From Nocardia brevicatena NBRC 12119 (GTDB taxonomy: Bacteria; Actinomycetota; Actinomycetes; Mycobacteriales; Mycobacteriaceae), in the NCBI RefSeq assembly GCF_000308495.1, contig NZ_BAFU01000073.1, forward strand, positions 1 through 64,000: a stretch of DNA of 64,000 nt, written 5' to 3'. The position numbers were made by a program, and so were the translations under genes. Positions within the stretch are counted from its first letter, which is position 1. Each line of letters begins with the position of its first letter. Positions 17,574 to 27,201 of the stretch are shown one piece after another. The notes below the pieces were generated by a model. It searched no databases, was not told the DNA's origin, and was given only the letters and a program-made list of their open reading frames with translations.

Positions 17574-18221
17574 ATGGCTAGGCAAGCGCGTGCGGAGATC
17601 ACCCGCGATTCCGTCCTGGCCGGAGCTGCCGATGTCTTTCTGCGCTTGGGCTACGCCAACGCGAGCCTCAGCGAGATCATCGCGCAGTCCAATGTGACCA
17701 AGGGAGCCTTGTACTTTCACTTCGGCTCGAAGGAAGAACTCGCCCGCGCCGTGGTCGACCAGGGCAACGAGCGGCTGGTCAACTCCTGCCAAGGATTCTT
17801 CGACTCCCGGGTACCCGCCCTGGAGGCATGTATCGGAATCACCTATGTGGTCGCCGACCTGTCCATGAACGATCCCATGGTCGGGGCCATGCTCAAACTC
17901 ACCCACCAGATCGGTGACTATCGCGGGGCGAACGGGGAGAACATCGCCAAATCCTGGGGGGAGACCTACCGTATCCTCACCGAACGGGCGATCGCCCAGG
18001 GCGACCTGCTTGCCGACCTCGACCCGGAGGTGATCGGACTGCTGCTGCACGAGGTCACCACCGGTGTACATATCGTCGCGGTCGGCACCGACACCGTGGA
18101 CCAGATGGCGACCCGCATGGAACGCGCCTGGTACTTCCTGCTCCCCTCGATCGTCCCGGAAGACAAACTCTCCTACTTCCGCGAATTCGCCGCCCGCAGA
18201 CTCCGCCGCTACGTGCCGTAA
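17574..18221 (+). CDS. ScbR-type (gamma-butyrolactone receptor-like) TetR regulator
   Basis: A 215-residue TetR-family protein. The DNA-binding domain is ITRDSVLAGAADVFLRLGYA then SLSEIIAQSNVTKGALYFHF, and the middle has the family-typical EACIGITYVVADLS and GDYRGANGENIAKSWGETYR, a pattern of ScbR/ArpA-type autoregulator receptors. Such proteins repress secondary-metabolism genes until a butyrolactone-like signal binds. No butyrolactone synthase (AfsA-like) gene is in the window. It sits between the Rv1019-like regulator and mfd, with a direct repeat just upstream as a possible operator. Confidence 0.75.
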   Translation: MARQARAEITRDSVLAGAADVFLRLGYANASLSEIIAQSNVTKGALYFHFGSKEELARAVVDQGNERLVNSCQGFFDSRVPALEACIGITYVVADLSMNDPMVGAMLKLTHQIGDYRGANGENIAKSWGETYRILTERAIAQGDLLADLDPEVIGLLLHEVTTGVHIVAVGTDTVDQMATRMERAWYFLLPSIVPEDKLSYFREFAARRLRRYVP

Positions 18222-18458
18222 CTTTTGACCCGCGCTCCGCGCGGGCGTAGTGGGGGCGTGGGGTTGTGTCGACGGCCTGGTCCGTGGAGGGACCGTGCGT
18301 GTGGTTTCAGCGGGGATGCATGGTGGGCCATGGAGGTGCGGGGTTGTGAACAAGGCGGATGGCGCTGGTCGCGGGGGTGCGGGCGGAAAAGGGGTTGGGG
18401 GGGAGATTTAGACTCGGCGGGCCGGTCGAATTCGCTCGTCTGCGTTCAGGAGATTTCC

Positions 18459-21400
18459 ATGTCTGCCCCTCGTCCACCTTTGGCGGGACTGGCCGCGGTG
18501 GCCGGTACCGATGATGCGCTGCGGACCGTATCCGGGTTGCTCGGAAAATCGTCGGTGGAGTTCGTCGCACCGGGTGCGGTGCGGGCGTTCGTGGCGGCGA
18601 CCGTCGCGGCGGAGCGGCCGGTGGTGATGGTGACCGCCACCGGGCGGGAGTCCGACGATCTCACCGTCGAGCTCACCGAGATGCTGGGTGCCGCGGTGGC
18701 GCAGTTCCCGTCCTGGGAGACGCTGCCGCATGAGCGGCTCTCCCCGGGCGCCGATACCGTCGGGCGGCGGCTCGAGGTGTTGCGCCGGCTGGCGCATCCG
18801 GAGGATCCAGTGTTCGCCGAACCGCTGCGTGTGGTGGTGACCACCGTTCGGTCGCTGATGCAGCCGATGGCGGGCGGACTCGGGGACATCGAGCCGATCG
18901 TGCTGCGTCTCGGGGCGGAATGGGACTTCGACGAGCTGGTCGCGCGGCTGGTCGAATTCGCCTATACGCGCGTCGACATGGTCGGCAAACGCGGCGAGTT
19001 CGCGGTACGCGGCGGTATCCTCGACCTCTTCCCGCCGACCGCCGACCACCCGGTGCGGGTGGAGTTCTGGGGCGACGAGATCACCGAGCTACGAGCCTTC
19101 TCCATCGCCGACCAGCGATCGCTGCCGGAAACCTCCATCGGCACGGTGGTCGCCGCCCCGTGCCGGGAGCTGTTGCTCACCGAGGCCGTGCGGGAACGGG
19201 CCGCCGAGGTCGCGGCGGCCAATCCCGCCGACGCCGCCCTCGTCGACATGCTGGACAAATTGTCCGAAGGCATCCCGGTCGACGGTATGGAAGCCCTGAT
19301 GCCGGTGCTGCAACCGGGCCGGCTGCGGCTGCTCACCGAGGTGCTGCCGGCGGGCACGCATATGGTGATCTGCGACCCGGAGAAGGTGCGCACCCGCGCC
19401 GCCGACCTGGTGCGCACCGGTGAGGAATTCCTGGAGGCGTCGTGGACCGCGGCGTCCTTCGGCGGCGACGCGCCACTGGGCGGCCACGGACTCGACCTGG
19501 CCGCCTCGGCGTACCGGCCACTGCCGGAGATCCGCGACGACGCCGACCGGCGCGGTCTGCCCTGGTGGACGCTGAGCCCCCTGTCCGCGGGCGAACCGAC
19601 CGAGGTGGTACTTCCGGTGCAGGCCGGCCCCACCGCACGCGGCTCCGACGAATTGGTCGCGACGATCTTCGCCTCGCTGCGCGCGCATGTCGCGAGCGGC
19701 GGGCGCGCGGTCGTCGTGGTGGCCGGGCACGGAACCGCCCAGCGCACCCTGGAACGGCTCGGCGACGCCGAGGTACCGGCGGCGGAACTGCCCCCGGGTG
19801 CGGAACCGGTGCCCGAGGTGGTGGGCGTACTGTGCGGTTCCCTGCACGACGGTCTGATCTTCGCCGACGCCGGGCTGGTGATCGTCGCGGAATCCGACCT
19901 CACCGGCAACCGGGTCACCGCGCCCGGTGAAGGCAAACGGCTGCCCGCCAAACGCCGCAACCAGGTCGACCCGCTGGCGCTCAACGCCGGCGATATGGTC
20001 GTGCACGACCAGCACGGAATCGGCCGGTTCGTGGAGATGATCGAACGCACCGTCGGCGGCGCTCGGCGCGAATACCTGGTCATCGAGTACGCGCCGTCCA
20101 AACGCGGCCAGCCCGGCGACCGGCTGTACGTGCCGATGGAATCGCTGGATCAGCTCTCCCGCTATGTCGGCGGAGAGATGCCGAGTCTGTCCAAGCTGGG
20201 CGGCTCCGACTGGGCCAACACCAAACGCAAGGCCCGTAGGGCGGTACGCGAGATCGCGGGCGAACTGGTGCAGCTCTACGCCGCCCGGCAGGCCGCGCCC
20301 GGCTACGCGTTCGCTCCCGACACCCCCTGGCAGCAGGAGATGGAGGACGCGTTCGCGTTCACCGAAACCGTCGACCAGCTCACCGCCATCTCCGAGGTGA
20401 AAACCGATATGGAGAAGCCGGTCCCGATGGACCGGGTGGTGTGCGGCGATGTCGGCTACGGCAAGACCGAGATCGCGGTCCGCGCCGCGTTCAAGGCCGT
20501 CCAGAGCGGTAAACAGGTGGTGGTGTTGGTGCCGACCACCCTGCTCGCCCAGCAGCATCTGCAGACCTTCACCGACCGGGTCGCCGGATTCCCGGTGACG
20601 GTGAAGGGGCTGTCCCGGTTCACCGACCCGGCCGAATCCCGTGAGGTGCTCGAGGGGATGGCCGACGGCGGCGTCGATATCGTCGTCGGCACCCACCGAC
20701 TGTTGCAGGCGGGGGTGCGCTGGAAGAACCTCGGCCTGGTGATCGTGGACGAGGAACAGCGGTTCGGCGTGGAGCACAAGGAGCACATCAAGGCCCTGCG
20801 CACCCATGTGGACGTGCTCACCATGTCGGCCACCCCGATTCCGCGCACCCTGGAGATGAGCCTGGCCGGAATCCGGGAGATGTCGACCATCCTCACCCCG
20901 CCCGAGGAGCGGCATCCCGTGCTCACCTATGTGGGCGCCTACAACGACAAACAGGTCACCGCCGCGATCCGCCGCGAACTGCTGCGCGACGGGCAGGTGT
21001 TCTACGTGCACAATCGGGTGTCCTCGATCGAGAAGGCGGCCAAACGGATTCGCGATCTGGTGCCCGAGGCACGGGTGGCGGTGGCGCACGGCCAGATGAA
21101 CGAGGACACCCTGGAACGCACGGTTCAGGGCTTCTGGCAGCGCGAATACGACGTGCTGGTGTGCACCACCATCATCGAGACCGGTCTGGACATCTCCAAC
21201 GCCAACACCCTGATCGTGGAGCGTGCCGACACCCTCGGCCTGTCGCAGCTGCATCAGCTGCGTGGCCGGGTCGGGCGCAGCCGCGAACGCGGTTACGCGT
21301 ATTTCCTGTATCCGCCGGAGAAACCGCTCACCGAAACCGCCTACGACCGACTGGCCACCATCGCGCAGAACTCCGACCTCGGCGCCGGGATGGCCGTGGC

Positions 21401-22073
21401 CATGAAGGATCTGGAGATCCGCGGGGCCGGTAACGTGCTGGGCGCCGAACAGTCGGGGCATGTGGCGGGGGTCGGGTTCGACCTGTATGTGCGTCTGGTC
21501 GGGGAGGCGGTGGAGGCCTATCGGGCCGCCGCGGACGGCAAGCCGATCACCATGGAGGAGCCCAAAGAGGTGCGCATCGACCTTCCGGTGGACGCGCATA
21601 TCCCGCCCGACTACATCGCCAGCGACCGGCTGCGCCTGGAGGCCTACCGCAAGCTCGCGAGCGCACAGGACGATTCGGCGCTGAACGAGGTGGTGGAAGA
21701 GCTGGTCGACCGGTACGGACCGCTGCCGGTGGAGGTCGGGCGACTGGTGTCGGTGGCCCGGTTGCGGCTACTCGCCCGCGAATACGATGTGACGGAAATC
21801 GCCGTCACCGGAACGACGGTGAAGATCTCGCCGCTGAACCTGCCGGATTCCAAGCAGCTTCGGCTCAAGCGGATCTATCCCAGTGCGGGATACCGCGCCG
21901 CCAGCGGTGTGGTGCAACTGCCGCTGCCGCGGGTGCAGGACAGTGTCGGTGCCGATCGGCTGCGTGATGTGGCGCTGCTCCAGTACATCGCCGACCTGCT
22001 GCTCGCCCTGGACGGCAAGGCCGCCGGGTCCGTCGACCTCGCCGTGGCCACCGAGGTGATGGCAGCCCGATGA
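18459..22073 (+). CDS. mfd: Transcription-repair coupling factor Mfd
   Basis: A 1204-residue ATP-dependent translocase that removes stalled RNA polymerase and recruits UvrA. The N-terminal UvrB-like domains are followed by the RNAP-interaction domain starting near [13 protein letters not shown]. The helicase core has Walker A in [17 protein letters not shown] and Walker B in [16 protein letters not shown], the TRG region in [16 protein letters not shown], and the C-terminal UvrA-binding-homology domain. The ATG at 18459 follows AGGAG (18448-18452). The frame is open upstream to 18225 but that part has no Mfd similarity. Its stop overlaps mazG (ATGA). Confidence 0.97.
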   Translation: MSAPRPPLAGLAAVAGTDDALRTVSGLLGKSSVEFVAPGAVRAFVAATVAAERPVVMVTATGRESDDLTVELTEMLGAAVAQFPSWETLPHERLSPGADTVGRRLEVLRRLAHPEDPVFAEPLRVVVTTVRSLMQPMAGGLGDIEPIVLRLGAEWDFDELVARLVEFAYTRVDMVGKRGEFAVRGGILDLFPPTADHPVRVEFWGDEITELRAFSIADQRSLPETSIGTVVAAPCRELLLTEAVRERAAEVAAANPADAALVDMLDKLSEGIPVDGMEALMPVLQPGRLRLLTEVLPAGTHMVICDPEKVRTRAADLVRTGEEFLEASWTAASFGGDAPLGGHGLDLAASAYRPLPEIRDDADRRGLPWWTLSPLSAGEPTEVVLPVQAGPTARGSDELVATIFASLRAHVASGGRAVVVVAGHGTAQRTLERLGDAEVPAAELPPGAEPVPEVVGVLCGSLHDGLIFADAGLVIVAESDLTGNRVTAPGEGKRLPAKRRNQVDPLALNAGDMVVHDQHGIGRFVEMIERTVGGARREYLVIEYAPSKRGQPGDRLYVPMESLDQLSRYVGGEMPSLSKLGGSDWANTKRKARRAVREIAGELVQLYAARQAAPGYAFAPDTPWQQEMEDAFAFTETVDQLTAISEVKTDMEKPVPMDRVVCGDVGYGKTEIAVRAAFKAVQSGKQVVVLVPTTLLAQQHLQTFTDRVAGFPVTVKGLSRFTDPAESREVLEGMADGGVDIVVGTHRLLQAGVRWKNLGLVIVDEEQRFGVEHKEHIKALRTHVDVLTMSATPIPRTLEMSLAGIREMSTILTPPEERHPVLTYVGAYNDKQVTAAIRRELLRDGQVFYVHNRVSSIEKAAKRIRDLVPEARVAVAHGQMNEDTLERTVQGFWQREYDVLVCTTIIETGLDISNANTLIVERADTLGLSQLHQLRGRVGRSRERGYAYFLYPPEKPLTETAYDRLATIAQNSDLGAGMAVAMKDLEIRGAGNVLGAEQSGHVAGVGFDLYVRLVGEAVEAYRAAADGKPITMEEPKEVRIDLPVDAHIPPDYIASDRLRLEAYRKLASAQDDSALNEVVEELVDRYGPLPVEVGRLVSVARLRLLAREYDVTEIAVTGTTVKISPLNLPDSKQLRLKRIYPSAGYRAASGVVQLPLPRVQDSVGADRLRDVALLQYIADLLLALDGKAAGSVDLAVATEVMAAR

Positions 22074-22828
22074 GCCACGACACCGTGCCCGACCCCGCCC
22101 GTTCCCGCGCCGGCACCGGCGATCCCGTGCCGCCCGGCCTGGCCGCCGATACGGCGACGGTGGCCGCCGGGCTCACCGAGGCGGTGCAGATCATGGACCG
22201 GTTGTGGCGATTCGGCGGCTGGGAGGTCACCCAGACCCACGATTCGCTGCGCCCATACCTGCTGGAGGAAACCTACGAACTGCTCGACGCCATCGGGCAC
22301 GGCGACGCCGAGACCATCAAGGAGGAACTCGGCGATCTACTGCTACAGGTGTTGTTCCATTCCCGGATCGCCGAGTCCGCGGGCGAATTCACGGTCGACG
22401 ATGTCGCCGCGGCACTGGTCGCCAAGCTCGTGAACCGCAGTCCCCATCTGGTGGCCGACGATCTCGGCCCGGACGCATCCGTGGCGGAGAAGATCGCCGC
22501 CCAGGAAAAGGCCTGGGAGAAACGGAAATCCGCGGAGAAATCCCGCCGGTCCTGCCTCGACGGCATAGCCATGGCCCAGCCCGCGCTGGCCTTGGCGGAG
22601 AAGGTACGCGCCCGCAGCGCCAAGGCGGGCCTGCCGGACGAGCTCGTCCCCAACGCTCTACGCGTCGTGCACCTGGGCGACCCGGAAAGCGCGGAGGAAC
22701 GCCTCCGCAAGTCAACCCTGGCCTTCGCCGACGCTGTCCGGGCGGCCGAAGACGCCGCCGAGGCCGCCCGCGGTATCCGTGCACCACTCACCCGAGAGGA
22801 CTGGTTCGAGTACTGGCCCGAACGCTGA
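22070..22828 (+). CDS. mazG: Nucleoside triphosphate pyrophosphohydrolase MazG
   Basis: A 252-residue all-alpha NTP pyrophosphatase that hydrolyses (d)NTPs, including damaged ones, to NMP and PPi. The metal-binding pattern ExxE...ExxD is seen in [12 protein letters not shown] and [17 protein letters not shown], and SPHLVADD closes the catalytic domain; the C-terminal domain [12 protein letters not shown] is shorter than in E. coli. The ATG overlaps the mfd TGA by four bases, so mfd-mazG is a coupled pair as in mycobacteria. Confidence 0.94.
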   Translation: MSHDTVPDPARSRAGTGDPVPPGLAADTATVAAGLTEAVQIMDRLWRFGGWEVTQTHDSLRPYLLEETYELLDAIGHGDAETIKEELGDLLLQVLFHSRIAESAGEFTVDDVAAALVAKLVNRSPHLVADDLGPDASVAEKIAAQEKAWEKRKSAEKSRRSCLDGIAMAQPALALAEKVRARSAKAGLPDELVPNALRVVHLGDPESAEERLRKSTLAFADAVRAAEDAAEAARGIRAPLTREDWFEYWPER

Positions 22829-22870
22829 CGATTTCGCTACGCTGGGAAATCGGAGTCAGGAGGAACACTC

Positions 22871-23038
22871 GTGCCCATCAGATTTCGCAAGCGCGCGTCC
22901 TACGGTCCGCTGAAGCTGAACTACACCGAATCGGGCCTTTCGTCTTGGAGTATCAAGATCGGTCCCTGGTCGTGGAACTCCCGCACACGGAAGAACAGCA
23001 TCGACCTGCCCGGTCCGCTGAGTTGGCGACAGAAGTAG
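22871..23038 (+). CDS. Small DUF4236-type protein
   Basis: A 55-residue basic protein starting at GTG 22871, seven bases after AGGAGG (22858-22863), and ending at TAG 23036-23038. It begins PIRFRKRASYGPLKLNYTES and continues with GLSSWSIKIGPWSW, the pattern of DUF4236 domains (an RFRKR start followed by short beta repeats). The function is unknown. It starts 42 bases after mazG and may be cotranscribed with it. Confidence 0.7.
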   Translation: MPIRFRKRASYGPLKLNYTESGLSSWSIKIGPWSWNSRTRKNSIDLPGPLSWRQK

Positions 23039-23214
23039 ATCATCGGACGCTGTTGTGTCGAGAGCTGTGAGGCTGCGCCTCCAGCTGCGATCGGCGAGGA
23101 TAAACGCGCGGGTGACCGCTTCTTCTGGAGTTTCGGCGCGGATGAGCCCGCCGATCTCGGTGCCGCTGTCGTCGCTGGTCCGGGAATGGGGTCGGCGTGG
23201 AGCCTTTTTGTGTT

Positions 23215-23571
23215 TCAGGACTCAGCCCGATGCCTGTATGTCAGGATCGCGTCACCCATGATCTCGGCGATCGGGTTCCACCGGGCGTAGCACTCACCAT
23301 CCAGTTCGATCACGTCCGCTTGCTTTACGATCCGATTCAGGTGCTCTCCCAGATGTGGGGCGGTCGGCACGAATACCGCCTCGGCTTCGTGGCATCGGAT
23401 GTGTTCCTCGAGATCGGCCACCCCGGACAACCCGCTGTCGGCGCGCAGTGTTTCGCGCAGCCGGTAGCCGAGCCGTAAGGCCAGCCGCTCGATGCGGTGG
23501 ACGTCGAATTCCTCGCAACTGGTGAGGTCGGTGCGTAGGTAGGCGATGGCAGGGACAAGATCGTCGGTCAC
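23215..23571 (-). CDS. Resolvase-fold-like small protein, last of four coupled minus-strand genes
   Basis: A 118-residue protein starting at GTG 23571, which overlaps the TGA of the preceding microgene (GTGA). Its pattern AIAYLRTDLTS, then RIERLALRLGYRLRETL, AEAVFVPTAPHLG and KQADVIELDG resembles the N-terminal catalytic fold of serine recombinases (YxRxS ... GY ... vvvp ... HL). The serine position reads Asp, so it should not be a recombinase. No firm family. It is the last and largest of four overlapping minus-strand genes divergent from an HTH regulator. Confidence 0.5.
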   Translation of the reverse strand: MTDDLVPAIAYLRTDLTSCEEFDVHRIERLALRLGYRLRETLRADSGLSGVADLEEHIRCHEAEAVFVPTAPHLGEHLNRIVKQADVIELDGECYARWNPIAEIMGDAILTYRHRAES

Positions 23572-23717
23572 CGCACCTCCAGAGAGTCGGGTGCTTGCTC
23601 AGGTGCGCGCAGGTGGTCGATGACCTTGGTAAGGATGACCTGGTGGGGAACATCCTGCAGGAACGACTTGCGGCCCTTGACCTGCTCGTCGAGCGGGGGC
23701 CGTTGCGGCAGAGTCAT
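23568..23717 (-). CDS. Coupled microprotein (49 residues)
   Basis: Starts at ATG 23717-23715, whose A overlaps the TGA of the previous gene (TGATG), and ends at the TGA 23570-23568, which overlaps the next start (GTGA). The product begins MTLPQRPPLDEQVKGRKSFL and ends in a charged tail with VILTKVIDHLRAPEQ. I recognise no family. The main support is position in a strictly overlapping set of four genes, not similarity. Confidence 0.45.
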   Translation of the reverse strand: MTLPQRPPLDEQVKGRKSFLQDVPHQVILTKVIDHLRAPEQAPDSLEVR

Positions 23718-23869
23718 CACAGCACTGCCACAGTGGAAGCGAATGCGTCGTGCAGGTGCTGGCAGTTGCGGCCTTTATGCAGGTCGAGCAACTCTCTGCC
23801 CTGGGCGAATTCGAGCGGTTCGGTGGGCAGGTTACGGTCCTGTTCGGAGTGTTCGTCGTCGCGGTTCAT
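23717..23869 (-). CDS. Coupled microprotein (50 residues)
   Basis: Starts at ATG 23869-23867, which overlaps the TGA of the first gene (ATGA), and ends at TGA 23719-23717, which overlaps the next start (TGATG). The product is acidic at the N-terminus (MNRDDEHSEQDRN) and ends with ELLDLHKGRNCQHLHDAF. The Cys/His cluster near the end is notable but too short to call a metal site. No family recognised. Confidence 0.45.
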   Translation of the reverse strand: MNRDDEHSEQDRNLPTEPLEFAQGRELLDLHKGRNCQHLHDAFASTVAVL

Positions 23870-24090
23870 CGTGTCCTGCTCGTATCGAGGACGACCACGC
23901 CGGCCGCGACGAGTGTGGCCAAGGCGGCCTGTTTGCGGGCGCATTCGAGACCGCAGTCCTTGTGTGTCTGCCAGGCGGCGTGCGCTTCGGCCGTGGTGAA
24001 CGGCGTGTCCGGTTTCTCGTGCGGCCAGTTCGGCGCCCATATGCCCGACCGCATCTCGGCAACGGCGTCTTGGATCTCGGTCGGTCTCAT
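23866..24090 (-). CDS. Small Cys-pair protein, first of four coupled minus-strand genes
   Basis: A 74-residue protein with an ATG at 24090 after an AGGAGGAG ribosome site on the minus strand. It begins MRPTEIQDAVAEMRSGIWAP and contains AEAHAAWQTHKDCGLECARK, a W..H..C...C..K pattern that I recall in many short uncharacterised Nocardia and Rhodococcus proteins, then VAAGVVVLD. The function is unknown. It leads a four-gene run with ATGA, TGATG and GTGA junctions and faces the HTH regulator gene across a 189-base gap. Confidence 0.55.
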   Translation of the reverse strand: MRPTEIQDAVAEMRSGIWAPNWPHEKPDTPFTTAEAHAAWQTHKDCGLECARKQAALATLVAAGVVVLDTSRTR

Positions 24091-24279
24091 CGTCGATCTC
24101 CTCCTGTCGTGGTAGGCCGGCTGTTCCAGCGGTCGAAGCCATGCGTCGAACCTGTTACGACCAGAGTGGTCGCCGGGACTGTTTTCAGGAGGGCAGACTG
24201 CGGGGCATATTCCGCCGGACCGGATCGAAGAGCCACGATGTGGGTAGACTGGCCCGACCTGATCAAGAGGGGGCCAGGT

Positions 24280-25577
24280 ATGCCGCCACCGAACCTGAAA
24301 TTGCAGCAGCGCCGAGAGGCCACGCCATCACGGGTAGTACCGGGGCGCTCAATGAGCCGCGCCGAACGGGCGGATGCCGTCAACGATTACCTATGGCGGA
24401 CCCAACGCCAACGTCGCGAACTCGACGCACACACCATCGCTCGTTATGAACGGGGAGTGGTCCGCTGGCCCGGCAAGGACTATCGACAAGCCCTCCGTGC
24501 GATCCTGAACTCGACCGACGCCGAGTTGGGTTTCGTGCCTGCCCGACGCCGTGTGGCGGATAACGAACCCCGTGACGTGCTGGCGGTGAACCTTTCAGCC
24601 CATTCGATCCCGACACCATTCCAGCCGACTACCTGCCCGAGACCGAGCGGAGAGTGCAGGTGGGGCAATCTGATGTCGACAGGATCAGGAAGGCGGCCCG
24701 CACTGCGGCAACAGTGGAGAATCTCGCGGGTGGTGGTAGGGCCACCGACCCTGCCGCCCGATATTTGCGCACATTCGCACCGCTGCTCCGCGGGCACGCT
24801 GCCCCTGCGACACGGCAAGCGCTGTTCGAGGGTATTGGCAACCTCAGCGGTATCGCGGCCTATTCGGCCTTCGACATCGCCGATTACCCAAAAGCCGAAC
24901 GGCGCTTCCGATTCGCCCTCTGGTGCGCCGACACAGCCGGCTCCTGGGAACTCCGTGCCGCCACTCTGGCCGATATGGCCCGCATGACCGCCTATATCGG
25001 CAACGCCGACGGTGCGTTATCACTGATTGAACTGGCCCAGGTCCGCTCCGATAGACTCACTGCCACCACCCGCGCCATGCTCTCGGCCGTACGCGCCCAA
25101 TTCCTGTCCGCACTCGGTCGCACCGACAAAGCGCTCTCGGAGGTCGCCCGCGCCGACGAACACTTCGCGGCCCGTGCACCCGAACCGGACGCACCGTGGA
25201 TGTGCTACTACGACCAGGCCGAACACCTCGGCAGTACCGGCAAGGCCCTGATACCCGTCGCCATCGCTCGGGAACGCATCGATCTGGCCGCACCACGCAT
25301 CCACCAGGCCATACAACTACAAGGTGAGGCATATCCGCGCTCACGAACTTTCTCCCGCACCCGTCTGGCCGCCCTGACCATGCGCATCGGCGACCCACAC
25401 GAAGCCACCGTCATCGGTTTGCAAGCAGCCACCGACTCCACCAGGTTTCGCTCCCGCCGCCTCCGCGACGAACTTCACGGCCTCGTCGGGGCCGCCACAC
25501 CGCACCGCCGGATACGCGAAGTCGCGGAACTCTGCCATGTGATCACCTCCCTACCGGACGTGGAGGCGACAGGGTGA
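24280..25577 (+). pseudogene. HTH/TPR-like regulator gene broken by a frameshift
   Basis: The N-terminal part (frame 1, ATG 24280 after AGAGGGGG) has an HTH domain: SRAERADAVNDYLWRTQRQR, TIARYERGVVRWPGKDYRQA. That frame stays open but turns into out-of-frame sequence after VLAVNL. The real continuation is one base back: frame 3 reads PFDPDTIPADYLPETERR from 24600 and goes on for over 300 residues of helical TPR-like repeats to the TGA at 25577. The junction is at about 24590-24597. One deleted base explains it; there is no slippery heptamer. An intact protein would have about 430 residues, a common XRE-plus-TPR layout in Nocardia. Its stop overlaps the kinase start. Confidence 0.65.
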
Positions 25578-26458
25578 CCGGGGGCTTGGTGTCGGCGGAA
25601 GAGATTCTCGAGCGGGCAACATCCGTGGCCGGTATTGCTGTATCCCATGCAGTCGCGATTCGGAATGGCGCACATTCTGTCTTCTGGCTGCCGGGTGATG
25701 TCATCGCCCGGATAGGCAAGCCGGGCAGCTTCGAAACAGCACAACGAGAGCTGCGGATATCGCAGTGGCTCAACCGGGCAGGCGTGCCCACTGTGGAGGC
25801 AGAGGAGTCACTTGTCCAACCGATCGTGATCGACGATCGGCCGGTTACGTGGTGGCGGTTCATCCCCGACCACCGGCCGGCCACCCCGGCCGAGCTCGGA
25901 GCTGCCCTGCGTCGACTGCACGGCCTCGCACCTCCGACAACTTTCGACCTGCCGGGGTATCGGCCTTTCGCAGGTCTCCGTGAACGGATCGTTTCTGCTG
26001 CCGATCTTTCTGCCGACGATCGGCAGTGGCTCCTACAGCATTACGAGACGCTACGACAACTCTACGAACAACTACCCGCACCGGCCGGGCTGTGCGTAAT
26101 TCATGGAGACGCCTGGCAGGGCAATCTCGTCGTGCCAACCGGCGGCATCCCCACATTCCTCGACCTGGACAAGGTCTCGCTCGGACGGCCCGAATGGGAT
26201 CTGATCCAACTCGCCGTCGACCGCACCGATTTCAATCGCCTCAGCGCCGCTGACTACCATTCGTTCGTCACCGCCTATGGCGGCCACGATATGACCACCG
26301 CCCCCGAGTTCCGGATATACGCCGACGTGCAGGAACTCCGTTGGACAGCCTTCGCGATCAACCTGTCCCCCCACGCGCCCGCCGTCGAGGAAGCTGCTCA
26401 CCGGGTCTCCTGTCTGCGAGGACGAATCCCGAAGCCATGGACGTGGAGCGCGCTGTGA
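25574..26458 (+). CDS. Aminoglycoside phosphotransferase-family kinase
   Basis: A 294-residue protein-kinase-fold enzyme of the APH/choline kinase group. The catalytic loop is VIHGDAWQGNLV (about residue 182) and the metal-binding motif is FLDLDKVSLGRPEWDL (about 200). The N-lobe SAEEILERATSV through AHSVFWLPGDVIARIGKP is the usual ATP-binding lobe. The substrate is unknown: an antibiotic, a small metabolite or a protein are all possible. The GTG at 25574 overlaps the TGA of the HTH/TPR gene (GTGA), which ties the kinase to that regulator. Confidence 0.8.
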   Translation: MTGGLVSAEEILERATSVAGIAVSHAVAIRNGAHSVFWLPGDVIARIGKPGSFETAQRELRISQWLNRAGVPTVEAEESLVQPIVIDDRPVTWWRFIPDHRPATPAELGAALRRLHGLAPPTTFDLPGYRPFAGLRERIVSAADLSADDRQWLLQHYETLRQLYEQLPAPAGLCVIHGDAWQGNLVVPTGGIPTFLDLDKVSLGRPEWDLIQLAVDRTDFNRLSAADYHSFVTAYGGHDMTTAPEFRIYADVQELRWTAFAINLSPHAPAVEEAAHRVSCLRGRIPKPWTWSAL

Positions 26459-26589
26459 CCGACCGGGCGTAATAGACACCGATCGAGGACTACCGCATCG
26501 GCCGGGCGACACCCTGCAGTAGACCTTGGCCGCCTTCGTCGATCCATGACACACGGGGCCACCGAATAGGTGGCGGAAGTATCTCTGTA

Positions 26590-27165
26590 TCAGTGCAACC
26601 GGTTCTGCGCGGCCTCGAGCCCCACGCGCAACAATAGTTCGACCGCGTCCGCGGCCTGTTCGACGATCACCGGCACCTCTTTGCGCTCGGCTGCCGAAAA
26701 CGGTTTGAGTACGAAATCCGCCGGATCCTGCCGCCCCGGCGGGCGACCGATCCCGATGCGGGTGCGCAGATAATCCTTGGTGGCCAGCGCGCTGGATACC
26801 GAACGCAGGCCGTTGTGTCCGCCCTCGCCGCCCCCGCGTTTGAGCCGGACCGTGCCGAACGGCAGATCGAGTTCGTCGTGAACGACGATCACCTCGCCCA
26901 ACGGCACCGAGAAGAACTTCGCCAATGCCGCCACCGGGCGACCGGACAGGTTCATATACGACCGCGGCTTGGCGATCAGCACCTGTCGGCCGTCCAGCCG
27001 GGCCGCCAGCAGATCCGCCCCGGACTTCTTGTGCACGGTGAACCGGTCGCCGACCCGCTCGGCGAGCGTGTCGGCGACCAGGAAGCCCACATTGTGCCGG
27101 GTGCGCTCGTAACCGGGTCCGGGATTACCCAGCCCGACGACGAGCGCCGGTGCGGTTTCGGGCAT
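26590..27165 (-). CDS. pth: Peptidyl-tRNA hydrolase
   Basis: A 191-residue esterase that releases peptides from peptidyl-tRNA. [18 protein letters not shown] (about residues 11-28) contains the catalytic His, PRSYMNLSG is the substrate-binding loop, and [20 protein letters not shown] with HNGLRS is the conserved core. It starts at ATG 27165 and follows rplY by 36 bases on the same strand; rplY-pth is the usual actinobacterial order. Confidence 0.96.
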   Translation of the reverse strand: MPETAPALVVGLGNPGPGYERTRHNVGFLVADTLAERVGDRFTVHKKSGADLLAARLDGRQVLIAKPRSYMNLSGRPVAALAKFFSVPLGEVIVVHDELDLPFGTVRLKRGGGEGGHNGLRSVSSALATKDYLRTRIGIGRPPGRQDPADFVLKPFSAAERKEVPVIVEQAADAVELLLRVGLEAAQNRLH

Positions 27166-27201
27166 CGGGTGCGTGGGGCCGTGTTCTCGTGCGCGGCGCG
27201 A

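Noticed and set aside
19089-21599. 836-codon minus-strand open frame across mfd
   Set aside because: It is a shadow of mfd: His/Gly/Arg-rich composition, no ribosome site and no motif.
24573-24600. Programmed frameshifting in the HTH/TPR gene
   Set aside because: The junction AACCTTTCAGCC has no X-XXY-YYZ slippery heptamer and no evident downstream structure; mutation or error is simpler.
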